This document shows, piece after piece, positions 10,961 through 23,700 of a DNA stretch of 64,000 nt. The position numbers were made by a program, and so were the translations under genes. Source of the stretch: Lolium rigidum (taxonomy: Eukaryota > Streptophyta > Magnoliopsida > Poales > Poaceae). The notes under the pieces are model-generated. The model worked only from the letters and a program-made list of their open reading frames with translations, did not search any database and was not told the origin of the DNA. The first letter of the stretch is position 1. Every line of letters begins with the position of its first letter. The stretch is taken from NCBI RefSeq assembly GCF_022539505.1, contig NC_061509.1, positions 211,382,254 through 211,446,253 on the forward strand. Direction: 5' to 3'.

Positions 10961-13358
10961 ACGCCATGAACACCTGTCTCGAGATTACTTTTTGAGTTAC
11001 CGTTGGACGGCCTTCCCTTCGAATCATCGACACCGCTCCGTTTGAGTTAGGATCGACATAAGGTGGTGGTGGAGGTGCTGCCGCTATTCTGAGCTGATGC
11101 CGATTGTCGTCTGTGATCGCGGGAGGTGGCGGTAGATGAACTTCGCTCCTGGGCTCCCGAGGATTTCTCTGTGCTGCTCGAGCGTGCGCGTTTTCTGCAC
11201 ATCTGAACATTGCCTGAAAATTTCGACAGTCTTTCTGCAGGTGCCCTGACTGTCTTTTCCCATTACTGTCGAGGAAAAAGTGCATACGGCATGGTCCGTT
11301 CAACATTTCTTCGGGGGACACGAAAGGTCTTGGAAACCTTGGCCCACTATTTTGCCTGTTGCGGGAGTCGTCCCTATTATCGCTTCGCTGCTCATTGCTT
11401 CTCTGATAATCATCTCTGTTACTTCCTCCTGTGTTTGCCCGAAATCCTGCCGAAATTTGCCCTGGGGCGTCATAATTTGGATACTGCCGAGGAAATCGTC
11501 GCCTCGATTGATAATTTCGACCACGGTCCTCCTCTGGCGACCTGTGTCGTTTATTGTGGACAGCGTCTTCTCCGTCTGCCCATCTATTTGCTATCTCCAT
11601 CAGCGCGGATCTTGTCTTTGGATTGGTCCTTCCCAAGTCTTCGACAAAATCTCCACGCCTAATTCTGCGACAAACGCATCTATTGCTCTCTCGTCAGATA
11701 TATTTTCTGCCGAGTTTTTTATGATGTTCCACCTTTGGATGTATTTTCTCATTGACTCCTCTGGCTTTTGTCGACACGCCCTCAGCTCTTCTAACGACGC
11801 GAGGTTTTTGCACGTGGACCTGAAGTTCTTGACGAATACGTCCTCGAAACTTTCCCAGCTGTCGATAGATCTGGCGGAAGTTTTTTGATCCAAGATCGTG
11901 CGGCTCCACTTAAGTGCACCTGAATACTTTGCATGGCTGTTGCTCTAGTTCCTCCGAGTTAACTTCACCGTCTCGAGGTAATAACCTAGCCAATCTTACG
12001 GATCTTGCAAACCGTCGAATTTTTGAAGTGATCGGGTAACTTGAATCCTGAGGGGACTCGAGTTTTTCGGACTCTTCTCGTGAAGCACGGCAGGCCGCAC
12101 ATATCCTCGTCGTTAAGCTCCGGGGACTGCCGATGATCCCTTCTGTTTTGCCTCGCACTATCGACCCTTGCTTGTGCTCCTGTATCTCTTGCTCCACTTG
12201 GTCCTTCAGGAACTGCCGCCGTTCTTCGCCGCGGGTCGTGGACTATTTTGCCTTGCTGCTCCTTCGGGAGGCGTTGCTACAAACGTTGTCCCCATAGCTC
12301 CAACCCCTGCTAACGCCATATTGTATAATGTTTCCCTTGGATCTCCTGGGGGTGGCCTAGATGCGAGGATGTAAGCTTGTGTCGCCATATACCCAGCTTC
12401 TGGTGTCTTAGGGATAATGTTTCCTCTTGTATCTATCGACATAAAGGACATGTCGAGGTTCTGGACCAAATACTCTCTTTCTGCTTCGGGTATGTGTTGT
12501 AACCTTGATCTTCCTCTGTTCCGAGCCTCCCTATGGCTATCATCCGAAACTCTAGATTGTCGACTTAGATCTGCCCTTCTCCTGCTGGATGCAGAAGCTG
12601 CCTCCTTTCTCTGTTCAACTCAGTGTCATGCATGTTTTCTATTTCTCTGGCAGTGCGTGCGAGCCTATATTGATAAGCTTGCAGTTCTTGAGCTGTAGCT
12701 GTTGTCGTCATTGGCTCCGACCCATCTAGGGCTTTTGCCGCTCTATCCCAGGCTGCTTGTGGAAGTTGAACTCTGACACGCGGTGTGGGCCCGACATATT
12801 TAGTGCCCATACCTCTCCTTAGATCTGAGGGATCGACATAAGGATTACCCAAATCGTCGAAAGCCTCCGATGTTCCCTCTTGATTTTCGATAGCATAAAT
12901 CTGATGATATTTTGTACTCAGATCTATGTTGGGTTTGGTGACATCATTGTTGAGATTGATGAAGACCTTGCCCATTGTGATGGATTTGTCGATGAAGTCG
13001 TAACTGTCGACATCGCTTGAGCCATCGCTTATATATGAGTCCGCAGATGACTCAAACGATGTGTCGCTGAAGATCTTGGCGAGTTTCTCTCTTGTTACGG
13101 TGCTGACGTAACGTGTTGCCGAAGTTTCTTCTTCGACTCGGTTGACGATGCATAGCTTGAAAAATCGGAATCGACCGCCGATGATCCCGACGAAATCGGA
13201 ATTTCGACACGATACGATCCTTCCTTCTCGACGCGAAAGTGAAACCTTCCGAACGTCATCTCCATGGGCTCCGCCAGATGCGCATATGCATCCAAACGGG
13301 AGGGTGGGTGAGGAACAAAATCAACAAGACCAGCAGCGATCTGTTTACCTCGATCCAT
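10959..13358 (-). pseudogene. Gag of the Tat element
   Basis: The start ATG is at 13358 (MDRGKQIAAGLVDFV), about 90 bp after the primer binding site. Further blocks are RVQLPQAAWDRAAKALDGSE (about 12800-12720), HLVQNLDMSFMSIDTRGN-like sequence (12469-12400), the gag domain SWESFEDVFVKNFRSTC ... RACRQKPEESMRKYIQRWNI ... DERAIDAFVA (11860-11650), ALMEIANRWADGEDA, and an arginine-rich region with a zinc-knuckle-like C-x2-H ... GHLQKDC (about 11290-11220). Gag packages the RNA. At least five frameshifts separate these blocks. Confidence 0.8.
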
Positions 13359-13427
13359 AGTGTTGCTTCGGTTGACGATGTCGAAGATCTTGAACGTGCC
13401 ATCGAGATCGAGATCCTTACGCCTCTA

Positions 13428-13449
13428 ATTCCCACGAGACGGCGCCAAT
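13428..13449 (-). promoter_or_regulatory. Primer binding site of the Tat element
   Basis: Minus strand immediately after the 5' LTR (ends at 13450) reads TTGGCGCCGTCTCGTGGG, a TGGCGCC-type site complementary to a tRNA 3' end ending GGCGCCA. I did not assign the tRNA with confidence. Confidence 0.65.
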
Positions 13450-13831
13450 TGACAAGGGATTAACTTGTCAATGCCTACGGATTATAGGCTAGGGTTTAGT
13501 TAGAAGTAGAGGGCAAGTAGATCTCGAAGGTTTCAGCCGAAAAGTACTCAACGATTATGAAAACAAGGGTTTGTGAATAATGATTCGATGATCTCCTCGT
13601 CCCTCGACTCCCCCTTTATATAAGAGGTGGAGCCGAGGGTTTCGTTTTGTACAAGTTACGAGTCGGGACGGTTTCTAACTCATCCCGCCGATTTACAAAC
13701 AACACTTCCTATTACAATTCTACTTTCCTTAATATATCTTCGGCTCTCGAACCTTCTTATTCTTCGGGTAGTGGGCCTTCATTAAACTCCGGGTACTATC
13801 TTTGGCAAGCCCATTTGGGATGCCTATGTCA
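13450..13831 (-). repeat. 5' LTR of the Tat element
   Basis: Same sequence as 752-1136 with a few single-base differences, two of them CAG versus CG. It ends TGTCA at 13831, followed by the TSD CCAAC. On the minus strand it leads directly into the primer binding site. Confidence 0.93.
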
Positions 13832-15250
13832 CCAACGTGGAACCTACACAACACAATCAAAGTACTTTGCCCCAACGTAACAGTGAGGTTGTTAATCTCA
13901 TCGGCTTGCTGTAAACAAAGGATTAGATGTATAGTGTGGATGATGATGGTTGTTTGCGAAGAACAGTAAAGAATAATTGCAGTAGATTGTATTTCAGATG
14001 TAAAGAATTTGACCGGGGTCCACAGTTCACTAGTGGTGTCTCTCCCATAAGATAAACATATGTTGGGTAACAAATTACAGTTGGGCAATTGACAAATAAA
14101 GAAGGCATAACAATGCACATACATATATCATGATGAGTACTATGAGATTTAATCAGGGCATTACGACAAAGTACATAGACCGCTATCCGACATGCATCTA
14201 TGCCTAAAAGTCCACCTTCGAGTTATCATCCGAACCCCTCCGGTATTAAGTTGCAAACAACGAGACAATTGCATTAAGTATGGTGCGTAATGTAATCAAC
14301 ACAAATATCCTTAGACAAAGCATCAATGTTTTATCCCTAGTGGCAACAACACATCCACAACCTTAGAACTTTACATCACTGTCCCAGATTCAATGGAGGC
14401 ATGAACCCACTATCGAGCATAAATACTCCCTCTTGGAGTCACAAGTATCAACTTGGCCAGAGCCTCTACTAGCAACGGAGAGCACGCAAGAACATAAACA
14501 ACATATATGATAGATTGATAATCAACTTGACATAGTATTCAATATTCATCAGATCCCAACAAACACAACATGTAGGATTACAAATAGATGATCTTGATCA
14601 TGATAGGCAACTCACAAGATCTAACATGATAACACAATGAGGAGAAGACAACCATCTAGCTACTGCTATGGACCCATAGTCCTAGGGTGGACTACTCACA
14701 CATCGATCCGGAGGCGATCATGGCGACGAAGAGACCTCCGGAAGATGATTCCCCTCTCCGGCAGGGTGCCGGAGGCGATCTCCTGAATCCCCTGAGATGG
14801 GATTGGCGGCGGCGGCGTCTCTGGAAGGTTTTCCGTATCGTGGTTCTCGGTACTGGGGTATTCGCGACGAAGGCTTTAAGTAGGTGGAAGGGCGGAGTCG
14901 GGAGAGTCACGGGGGCCCCACATGCTAGGACCGCGTGGGCCCCCTCTAGGCCGCGCCGCCCTAGTGTGGTGGCGCCCCGTGGCCCCACTTCGTATCTCCC
15001 TCGGTCTTCTGGAAGCTTCGTGGAAAAATAAGACTCTGGCCGTTGATTTCGTCCAATTCCGAGAATATTTCCTTACTAGGATTTCTGAAACCAAAAACAG
15101 CAGAAAACATCAGCGGCTCTTTGGCATCTCGTCAATAGGTTAGTGCCGGAAAATGCATAATAATGACATATAATGTGTATAAAACATGTGAGTATCATCA
15201 TAAAAGTAGCATGGAACATAAGAAATTATAGATACGTTTGAGACGTATCA
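13832..15250 (-). repeat. Outer portion of the split Athila-type LTR
   Basis: Starts on the minus strand at 15250 with TGATACGTCTCAAACGTATC and continues with the family's 'ATTTCTTATGTTCCATGC' type sequence. After the TSD copy (13832-13836) it resumes exactly where 746 leaves off. It is more diverged from the LTRs at 50008 and 55082 than those are from each other. The far end of this element lies left of the window, so its own TSD (candidate AGGTG at 15251) cannot be tested. Confidence 0.88.
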
Positions 15251-15660
15251 AGGTGCCACTAACGCTGCTTGCCGCCTTGCCGGTCATGGTAGTGCTCGCT
15301 AGCTACTCGGGGTGCTGTTGGTTTTGCGGTGGGATGGGCGCTGGCTTCCGGGTGGGAGCGGTACGGGGAAAACGAGAGCTAGAGAAGAGGGGCAGTAAGA
15401 AGAGCGCCTCAACATCGGCTTGTCGGTCTGAGGGGTTGCAGCTGAGGGAAGTTGGCGGGTGTGTGCTGGCTTTCGGACAAGACGGGATGGGGAAATGACA
15501 TAAGGAGAAGAGGGATGGAAACAAGAGAGCCTTGATGCCGGTGAACCGGCTAGAGGGGCAGCAACAGAGGGACGCCAAAGGAGAGGCAGTTCAAATCTGC
15601 TATCTAGCGAGAAATTGGAAAACAAAGGGAATTGTGTATGTATTTGGAAATATTACATGT
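15251..15660. other. Unassigned spacer
   Basis: GC-rich stretch beside the Athila-type LTR with open frames on both strands but no recognisable domain, splice pattern or repeat boundary. I see nothing I can support here. Confidence 0.3.
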
Positions 15661-16560
15661 ACTGGAACACCCAAGGTCTATAATATGAAGTTTTAGTAAC
15701 ATGATTCAATCGATATCAACTCATCGAGTAAAGCGGAGGATCTCGATGAAGATGATAGTCCGAGCGATCCCCACAGCTAGGCGCTACCTCCCAGCAACGC
15801 GGATATCTCCTCCTCGCTACAAGAATCGAACGAACTATTCGTCCTGCGTAGTCTACGCATCCGGAGGTACAATCCTCCAGGCTTTAACATCCAGAACTAG
15901 GCTACCGCCGAGTGGGGCAGCCTTACAACTTATGTGGGGAGGAGAGAGATAGACACGGCCAACCAAAGGGCCAGAGAGACTCCGAGAAATTTTCACACAC
16001 ATTGAGGTTGGGGGAACCTCTATTTATAGGTGGAAGAGCAGGCAGCAACTTGGGGAAGGGCAGCCGCCGCCTTTGGGGCACCTAGGCATTTACCCACCCT
16101 ATGTCCGTTCGGCTAGGGTGGGTTGGCCGCTGCCCCTCCTTAGGTCGGTTTGGACTGCGGTGTGCCGGCCATTTCAACCCTAGGGCCCACCCTCCAAAAG
16201 GGGGGACAAGGGGAGCGGTTGGTGCCATGAGCCCTGGGGGTCTGGCCGACTCCCTGTGGCCCTGGTGGTATTGGCTGGCCACCTCCCCTCTCTTTCCACG
16301 GGCACAATTCATTCTCTTCTTCCGGTGTCCACCTAACATTCTGAATTCCAGCGGAACAAATTTTCCCCTATATGAAATATCACCTGGAACACTTTCGATG
16401 CTGCCCCAAATCACTTATGGTAGGCTCATAAGGACTCCAAAAGTCTCTCTCTCTCAGTCATAAAAATCTCCGAAACAATTCAAGACACAATCGGGATTTT
16501 GTGTTCAGAACGCAAAAGTTAGGTCCAAAATCCCAACCAAACGCATCTCAGACTGTCTCA
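15661..16560 (-). repeat. LTR-like or promoter-like block of unknown family
   Basis: On the minus strand a CTATAAATAG box (plus 16020-16029) is followed by a pyrimidine-rich leader and a G/C-rich zone, an arrangement typical of LTR promoters. No second copy, primer site or TSD is visible in the window, so this may be a solo LTR, a fragment, or something else. The open frames at 16082-16463 on both strands carry no known domain. Confidence 0.3.
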
Positions 16561-16888
16561 TGGGCGTCCACATCAAGGTACCTAGATCAAGTGTAGACCA
16601 TTGTTACGGGGTTGTTGGAGGAGTACACGCCGCTGGTGGCATGAGCGCTGGAGCCGATGCTCAATGACACATATTTCCATTGCCACATGTGCTTCATTGT
16701 GGCTAGCCAATATAATCTCTCTATATAACTCCCCTCTTTCTCGATGCCTATGCTCGGGAATTGGTAAGCGGAAATAACCAACATAGAGCTCTAATTCCAC
16801 TAGGGGGTATAATTTGTGGACAGTTATTTGCATGGCATGTGCTCGGGAATCAGTTGACGGAAATTTCTAAAGAAAGGTGTGTAATTCC

Positions 16889-16901
16889 CCCCCCCCCCCC
16901 G
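16889..16901. repeat. Poly-C run
   Basis: A run of about 13 C residues, at a risk-prone site for assembly length errors. A similar C-run is at about 40021-40042. Confidence 0.8.
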
Positions 16902-17019
16902 CGAGAGGCAGAGGTGTGTGATATTCTATACTCCGGGAAAACCCATTTCGATATGGCTCGCATGGGGTATGTTCAACCGGTATGGATGATAGTGTAGCAA
17001 TAGGATTAATATGCATACA

Positions 17020-17489
17020 TTTGTTTAGATAAAGGAGCATAGCCCCAGCCTCTACATCAATAGACGCACACGGCTTTGCTTTATTAAACCATAGTATCAG
17101 TTCATCAAGATTCACTTATTACATTTAAGGATAAGCTAAGGTCGATACATGAATTAGCCATAGAAAATGTGGCACACATAAAAGCTATGCATTTGTTATT
17201 CTATTAAGATGTCGTCACCCAGTAGCAAGTCCTGAGCAATCACTAGCATCCGGTTGCATCCAATAACCATATTCTCCCGCCGCTCCAACATGAGAAGGAA
17301 AATCCATTGTTGAATCGAATGAGCAGCTCGCTGCAAAAAATTAATTCCAGTTTGTTTGTTAAATATAATATCATTCCTACTCCTCCGAATAGCCCAACAA
17401 ACAGGAGATACCCCAATCTTCGGTAATGTGTAATATGCATACATGTAATGTGTAATCTTCGGTGTGATTTTCATAACCTTTTCAGACAT
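17020..17489 (-). pseudogene. 3' end of a LINE (C-terminal tail and 3' UTR)
   Basis: The minus-strand reading includes RNDIIFNKQTG, QRAAHSIQQW and VIGCNRMLVIAQDLL, the C-terminal tail seen in many grass non-LTR retrotransposons after the zinc-binding reverse-transcriptase domain. Behind the stop the sequence continues with GGCTAATTCATGTATCGACC, a TTTAATAAAGC stretch and GCATCTATTG/GAGGCTGGGG-like words typical of such 3' ends. No catalytic domain remains. Confidence 0.55.
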
Positions 17490-18090
17490 TTATGTTTTTC
17501 TGATCTGTTTAAGCAAATATTACTTGGTAATATGTACAGTTGCTTGCATCAGATGCGAAGGTTTATCTCCTTTTCGGAATAAAGACTGTTCCTGAAGATA
17601 TTTGTTTAATAGACCTAAACTGTGATTTTTTTTCTAATTTAGGGACTAATAGATTGTCTCGCACTTGCACATTCTCTCCTACACAGTAGTTACTATAGTT
17701 ACTACTTACAATGAAAAATCTTGCCAAATGATTCACCAAAAACCACTACAGTGAAAATTATTGTCTACAAGACTTGTTCCACAAGTACTAGCCTGAGGAA
17801 TCAACTTCGGATTGGACCATCGAATGGCCTTAAGCTAGTGACAGAAAAAGATCTCCGTTGCAGAGGAGAAAATAAACATATCGTAGCTAGATTTCGTTTC
17901 AGAGATTGAAATGACATGGACATATGGTCCTTCCCCCAACATGTCTGCACCTCTCACATACGGCCAACAGATCAGTTAGCAGGAATCAGCCGTCACGCCT
18001 CGTGCTGGGGGGTATCGCATCCAATCCTTGAGCATCTCTGTATCTTAATATTCGCCCATGTCGATATCCGTCCTGCATTGGCTTGGCTCG
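17490..18090. other. Upstream region of the HIPP gene
   Basis: AT-rich, no ORF or repeat boundary I can support. The last part probably contains the HIPP promoter; a TATTTATATATC stretch at about 18097-18108 is a candidate TATA box some 70 bp before the ATG. Confidence 0.35.
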
Positions 18091-18175
18091 CGCCAGTATT
18101 TATATATCATTATATGCCCTGTGCCCTGTGGCTGCTTTGTGCATGCATCCTACAGTGCCTGGGATTCAGCTGAAC

Positions 18176-18808
18176 ATGCCAAGCTTTTGGAGGATGCAGA
18201 GGAGGGGCGCCTTGTCGAACGCCCTGTCTGTAAGTATATAAAAACAACAGATACATGATACATGCAATGTCGTTAGTAGCTTATCGTTTCAGTTTGATTT
18301 CTTACTTAGATCGTGGAGATGAATGTTCATATGGACTGTGAGGGCTGCGAGAGGCGAATAAGGAAGGCCATGTCCCGGCTGGAAGGCACGTATTACGTTA
18401 TTCCTAGTCTGAAAAATGGACGTGCATTAGTGCATATATGTATACTGGTGTTGTTACGTTGACAGTAGGTTGTGCGTGGATGCAGGGGTGAGCACGGTGG
18501 AGATCGACATGGACACTCAGAAGGTGACGGTGACGGGGTACGTGGACCGGCGGAAGGTGCTCCAGGCGGCGCGGCGCACGGGGCGGGCGGCGGAGTTCTG
18601 GCCATGGCCGTACGACGGCGAGTACTACCCGTTCGCGATCCAGTACCTGGAGGACGATACCTACATGCCGACGCACAAGTACTACCTCCACGGCTACAAC
18701 GACCCGGTGGTCGGCTACTACCCCGGCCACGCCTTCACGCACTTCCTCGACGACCACGCGCTCCCGCTCTTCAACGAGGACAATGTCCACGCCTGCGCCG
18801 TAATGTAA
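18176..18808 (+). CDS. Heavy-metal-associated isoprenylated plant protein (HIPP)
   Basis: Three exons: 18176-18229, 18310-18385 and 18486-18808, giving 150 residues. Exon 1 encodes a short basic leader (MPSFWRMQRRGALSNALS). Exons 2-3 encode one HMA domain (about residues 19-85) with the metal-binding motif M-D-C-E-G-C at 26-31, then a Tyr/His-rich tail ending C-A-V-M, a CaaX box for farnesylation. HIPPs bind heavy metals through the HMA cysteines and are membrane- or nucleus-associated through the lipid anchor; many respond to metal, drought or pathogens. Intron 1 is GT-AG (GTAAGT donor). Intron 2 has a GC donor (AAG|GCACGT), the only choice that keeps the HMA frame (E-G-V-S). Size and intron positions fit the family. 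No close neighbour is related. Confidence 0.9.
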
Positions 18809-18868
18809 TTACAGCCTTAACTTGAAAAACCTGCGACGCCTCTTTTAGAACGGAGGAAATAGTTCTTA

Positions 18869-18896
18869 CTAGATTTAGATGTGCGCCTTGGCGCAC
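18869..18896 (-). terminator. Helitron-type 3' terminus: hairpin plus CTAG
   Basis: GTGCGCCTTGGCGCAC forms a 7-bp stem with a 2-base loop, ending 12 bases from the CTAG end. Helitrons use such a hairpin as the replication stop signal. Confidence 0.65.
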
Positions 18897-20603
18897 GACC
18901 CCGTAAAATTCATGACAATGTACATTCTATATAACAACGTTAAATTAACCACCAACATGATAATACACTCATGTTTCACAAAACGATGTCGTTACATAGC
19001 AAACCAAGTACCAGACATGTGAGAAATTCCATAGATAGATACATAGGTAGAACCATTGCGTACGTCGGAAGTTGTAGCAGAAAACAAACACATAAATATA
19101 CAAATAGATGCAAAAGGCCGAGGAGCTTCGTGGCAGCGTGCAACCAAAATATATTAAAAAGGCTAAGATCTATGCCTTATGCTTTTTTACTATGATAGTG
19201 GGCTTACCATGTATTTGTAGACTATACAAAAGCTTCTAAATTTGTCTTACCATCTTATTTCATAGCTCCTGCTGGATTGAATATAATTGACCGCCTGTCA
19301 GCGCACATGTTTAGTGTGCAAAAAATTCACCTCTTCAAACTCAACTTAGGTGCTGACTAAAGCACATCTTCAGACTCGCTCAATCCGAGGCAGCGATTCC
19401 TGGAGCAAGGCTCTCCAGATCAAATGATAACAGTACCATCGCTATACAAAATGCGAGAGGATATTTAGATTGAATAAAGCAACTCTTCATAGATGAACTA
19501 ACATGTGAAGATCGAATCCGTGAAAACGTGTCTAGGTCCAGTTGTTTCAAAACAGAGCATATAATGCATAGAGGAAGGATAGATCGGAGGTGGTGAAAAT
19601 CCAAGAAATAACACTATCTATTAGACAAACATTCGCAATAATAGCATGCAGCAACCCACACCATGAACCAATGAAACTAAAATACATAAAGTTAGATGGC
19701 ATATATTTCATAAGCACCTGTTTGTGGTTTCTCCATCTCATCAAGTTAGATGGCAACGAAAATCGAACTATAGTGTTGGTAAACCAAAGAGAAATTTTTA
19801 ATTCAGCAACGAATTTGTTTCTCCAGCTCATCAAATAAGACAACAACGAAATCAAAGAGAAATCATAGCAGTCTACAGGATTTTTTTTGTTTCAGTTAAA
19901 ATATAAAAACTAACCAATTGGAGGAGCTCATATGACCTTTGAGGCATCTTAGCTTGTCCCTGAAGCAGAAGGAAAACCTCAATACCACATATCACTCATT
20001 TGCTTCTTGTTTCAGTACTATATGAAGATGAATTGGAGCAGTACTGAATAGAAATTGGTTTTAGCCATGAAAACCAACGGAAGGTTAAGTAAGCAGGTAG
20101 GAAAAACTACTAAGATGTAACTGTAATGCAAAAAAAATAGTGACTTTTCCACTTGCAAACAACTATATATATTAACCATGCAAAAAATCTATTATGAGTA
20201 AGCGGTAAGTGCAGAACAAAATAGGCACAAACAATAGCACTCTTCCAAATAGGCTTGAGGTACCCGTGTTTATTTTGTATCCATTTGTAAACATTGATAA
20301 TAAGCAAGCAATAAATTAAAAGCGAATAACTATCCATTTCAAAAATTATCAGTTGGCGCACAATCCCGTGTAGTTTATGCCAATGTTCATTTTGTATAAT
20401 GATGATAATATTAACTACCAATATGATAAAATATTTCTTAGTTATACAAAACAGCACACAAAACTACCTCACATGATATGACATCTAATATAAAATCGCT
20501 GCTATGTAATCAAGAAATCAACGGAAGATCAACCAAGTATTTAGGCAGATGCCAATCTTCGAGATTTATATTCATATATGTCATATCAAAAACATCTAAG
20601 GAA

Positions 20604-20763
20604 CACATAAAAATACATACCAGTGGTAATCTTAGTAAGAGCAAAGCACATTGCTCCTACAGACATAAAAGTTATATATTAGAGAGCACATGGAAATACA
20701 CATCACTGGTAGTCTTAAGCTAGAGCAAAGCACACGGCCATACATACATAAATGTTAAATATA
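20604..20763. repeat. Diverged two-copy tandem repeat, ~80-bp unit
   Basis: Two successive units share ACATACCAGTGGTAATCTTA / ACACATCACTGGTAGTCTTA, AGAGCAAAGCACA and ACATAAAAGTTATATA / ACATAAATGTTAAATA. They lie in the AT-rich interior of the candidate Helitron. Confidence 0.6.
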
Positions 20764-23700
20764 TGAAAGTCTGGGGAAAATACGGCTGGTAGATGCATGT
20801 ATTCTTCTGGCACAACCTTTCTAATTGGGAAAGCAACACATTTCGCATATTATTCTCCAAAGCTCAATCTCTAACCTTCTTGAGTTGCAGGGTCTAACTG
20901 TCAGGATAAATATAGATAGATACCGTGATCTTTTAACTGTCCCATAAAGCATTAGCTACCCATTACCACCGAGGAGCCACGTACCACTGTAAATAGCAGG
21001 TTATGGAAGTGGCAAGCATGTTCAATGTATTGGTGGATGAGAACAAATGCTAATGGATCTAAATAAGAGTACTAAGGAGCCATGTACCACTGTAAACCAC
21101 AAAAGTTTTCATTTTCTCAAAATGGAGGCAAATACACCTTTTTTGAATCAACACAATTCATGCCTTTATCACTTCATATTTTGAGGTTTCCAATACTAAT
21201 TGATGACTTCTAGATGCAGAATTAGGGATAAGCCTCTACTCCTCTATTCAGAGCTCTTCTAATATCATAACCCCGTAATATAATTATCAAGACATTGGTT
21301 AGGACTTTGTATTAGTGAGTTTCAAAATTTTGAACCACTACCAGCTCGAATAGTCTTTGTTTTTTGCTTTCATAAAGGCATACACCTAATGCTTTGTAAT
21401 ACCTATCATGGGCATTTCCATTTTAACAAACAGAAAAACATGACTGGGTCTGGACATTATTTTTCCAATGCATAAATAGCCAAACCAAACTATCTGCATG
21501 CCAATCTGCAAATAAATAGAAATGAGATGTGGGCAATGTTAGCTCAAAATATTGCATGAAAAAAGTTTTTGTACTACATAATATAGATTTACTTTTCTTC
21601 AGACAAATAGACAAAACATAAAACACAAAAGATGTGATGTTTATAGGCAAGACTGGGTCACTTATCGCTGTCATGTAATTTCTTCAAGGATTGCGGCACC
21701 AAGGAAAAGGCATACATTCCATTAGTAACCTCGACATAAGGCATCGCTCCTGCCTTCTCAAGAAAGCTTTCCCTGAAAAAATATATAAATATTTTGACCG
21801 CATTTACTCGACGGGTAAAAGAGGAAGTAAGCTTAGATATATTGGTAAAGGCTAAAGATAAGAAACCAGAAAATGCGAAGGTGACACATCAATTGATAAT
21901 TAAAGGATATGTTCAACAACATATGAAGCTGAGAGCGACAGTACATTATAATGATCTCCTTTATGTAACAGATTCATTGGTTTAAAGTACATGTATGACC
22001 AAAGAAGAGCTTCTCATCATGCACCCTCTTTGTTGGATCAGTTTTCAGAGTTACCCCATGAACGAAAACACCAGATAATAACTACTTACTAAAATTCCAG
22101 AACATGCTGAATAAAATTATATATTGTAGCATGCAAAAGAAATACTATTTATTCGCTCAAACTGAATGTGGCTTTTCATTTTGAGCATTTAATCTATAGT
22201 TTCAATCATGAAACGTCCTGACCTCTAAACCCTTTGCCTTGAAGATGTGGTTCATATCCAGAGATGCGATCATACACGCCATATTTTGTCCATGAACCTG
22301 CATTTTAAAGTGTTATAAGAAAATCAGATGCAGAATTTTTAGAGTAAACCAAAATTAAAGCACACTCCAAACCACCATAACAAAGGTTTATCTGCAGTGC
22401 ATAAATTTTTAATCTGAACAAAAAGATCCCAACTCTCAAATACATTGTAGCTTGCAATGGATTTTAGTGTAGCTAGATAAAATTATTTTGGCGTCCCTGC
22501 CAAATTGTACATTGGGCATAAGTATCTGATCCATGGATCTGAATATTAATTATAAAGTGAATAACACCGCAAATTCAATTTTGGTCAATACACCACTACA
22601 ACAAATAGCCTTATAAAATTTTAGGCCTTTATCCGAACAATATTCCAACACATATACCCTTAATTTTTCTTGAGAAGATAAAATCATATAGATTGTAAAA
22701 AAAAAAGATAAAATCATATAGAGAAACACATGACACATTTTCTTACCCCGTGCGATTAAACCAGTACATGTATAGAGAAGGCACAGAAACGGTAAACCAC
22801 GTGAACCAATGGTTCTTGATAAGTGAACGGAAGATTTATCTTGTGATCACACATACACATATCCGTGTAATTGCACGATAGCATATAGCAAGGAAAAAAA
22901 CATATATGTGAAAACAATAAACGTCATCCAAGTTGGTCACCTGAGACCCGACGATTCTTCCGTTGCACATCTTGTTTAGTCAGAACATATTGCTCAAACG
23001 TGTCATTTATGGCTTAGCTGAAATTCATGGACAAACTCAAGAACCGAGGAGACCGAGAAAATTGGCACAAATCAATTGTTTTCCGTATAGAACAATTTAC
23101 AGCCACCAAGAGCTCCATAATCGATTAGATTTATATATCAAACATGCATCAAAAACAAGGGAGAGTACTGTAGAACAACTGACAATGTGATATACTACAA
23201 ATACATGATAAAATGTATTTATGTTGAGCAGTACAAAAAAATACCCATGGCTGAAGCGTACCGGCTGATATATATAGGCCCTAGAGGTTGTTGATCTTTG
23301 CATGAACTGGGATGTCGCCATTGACCAATCCAATTCCACTGTGAGCACCATTACGTCAACCGCCGTGCACGACGGAGGCTAAGATTTCAGACCTCCATCT
23401 CTCCAGAACCTCCGCTATATATGTTGCGCTGCTAGCTGGAGACCTCAGTGATGGTGAAAAAGCAGGGAAGGTTAGGCAGTCTAGCACAACGTATCGGGGA
23501 TGTGCAAGACAGACGGAGCTCCACCAGTTGCTCCTCCCAGCAATGGTGATGACACGATGTGCAAGAACAGTTTGGTCAGCAGGCTCTTACCATCGGGCAC
23601 CAGCGCTCCTCCCAACGCCAGCACGATGTGTGGTGGTGGTGCCTCCCGCCAACCACCAACAGTACTTTTGCAATGATGGATGCGTAAAATCACTGAAAAT

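Larger units (their letters stand above)
752..13831 (-). mobile_element. Tat-lineage Ty3/Gypsy LTR retrotransposon, complete, 13.1 kb
   Basis: The element is bounded by near-identical ~385-bp LTRs and a perfect 5-bp TSD. Minus-strand order is LTR, primer binding site, gag, aspartic protease, reverse transcriptase, RNase H, a second archaeal-type RNase H, integrase, a long 3' region, polypurine tract, LTR. Two RNase H domains and an antisense gene between integrase and the 3' LTR are marks of the plant Tat lineage. By eye the LTRs differ at about five positions, mostly single-base indels, so the insertion is young. All pol domains are nevertheless frameshifted, often at CAG/CTG sites. It sits inside an Athila-type LTR. 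Confidence 0.93.

Noticed and set aside
18470..18825. Alternative frame of the HIPP last exon (glycine/arginine-rich)
   Set aside because: Shadow of the HMA/CaaX frame; joining it through the GT donor loses the family sequence.
22592..22610. CACTACAACAAAT, like a CACTA transposon terminus
   Set aside because: No inverted partner or 3-bp duplication found within the surrounding AT-rich block; a single short match is not enough.
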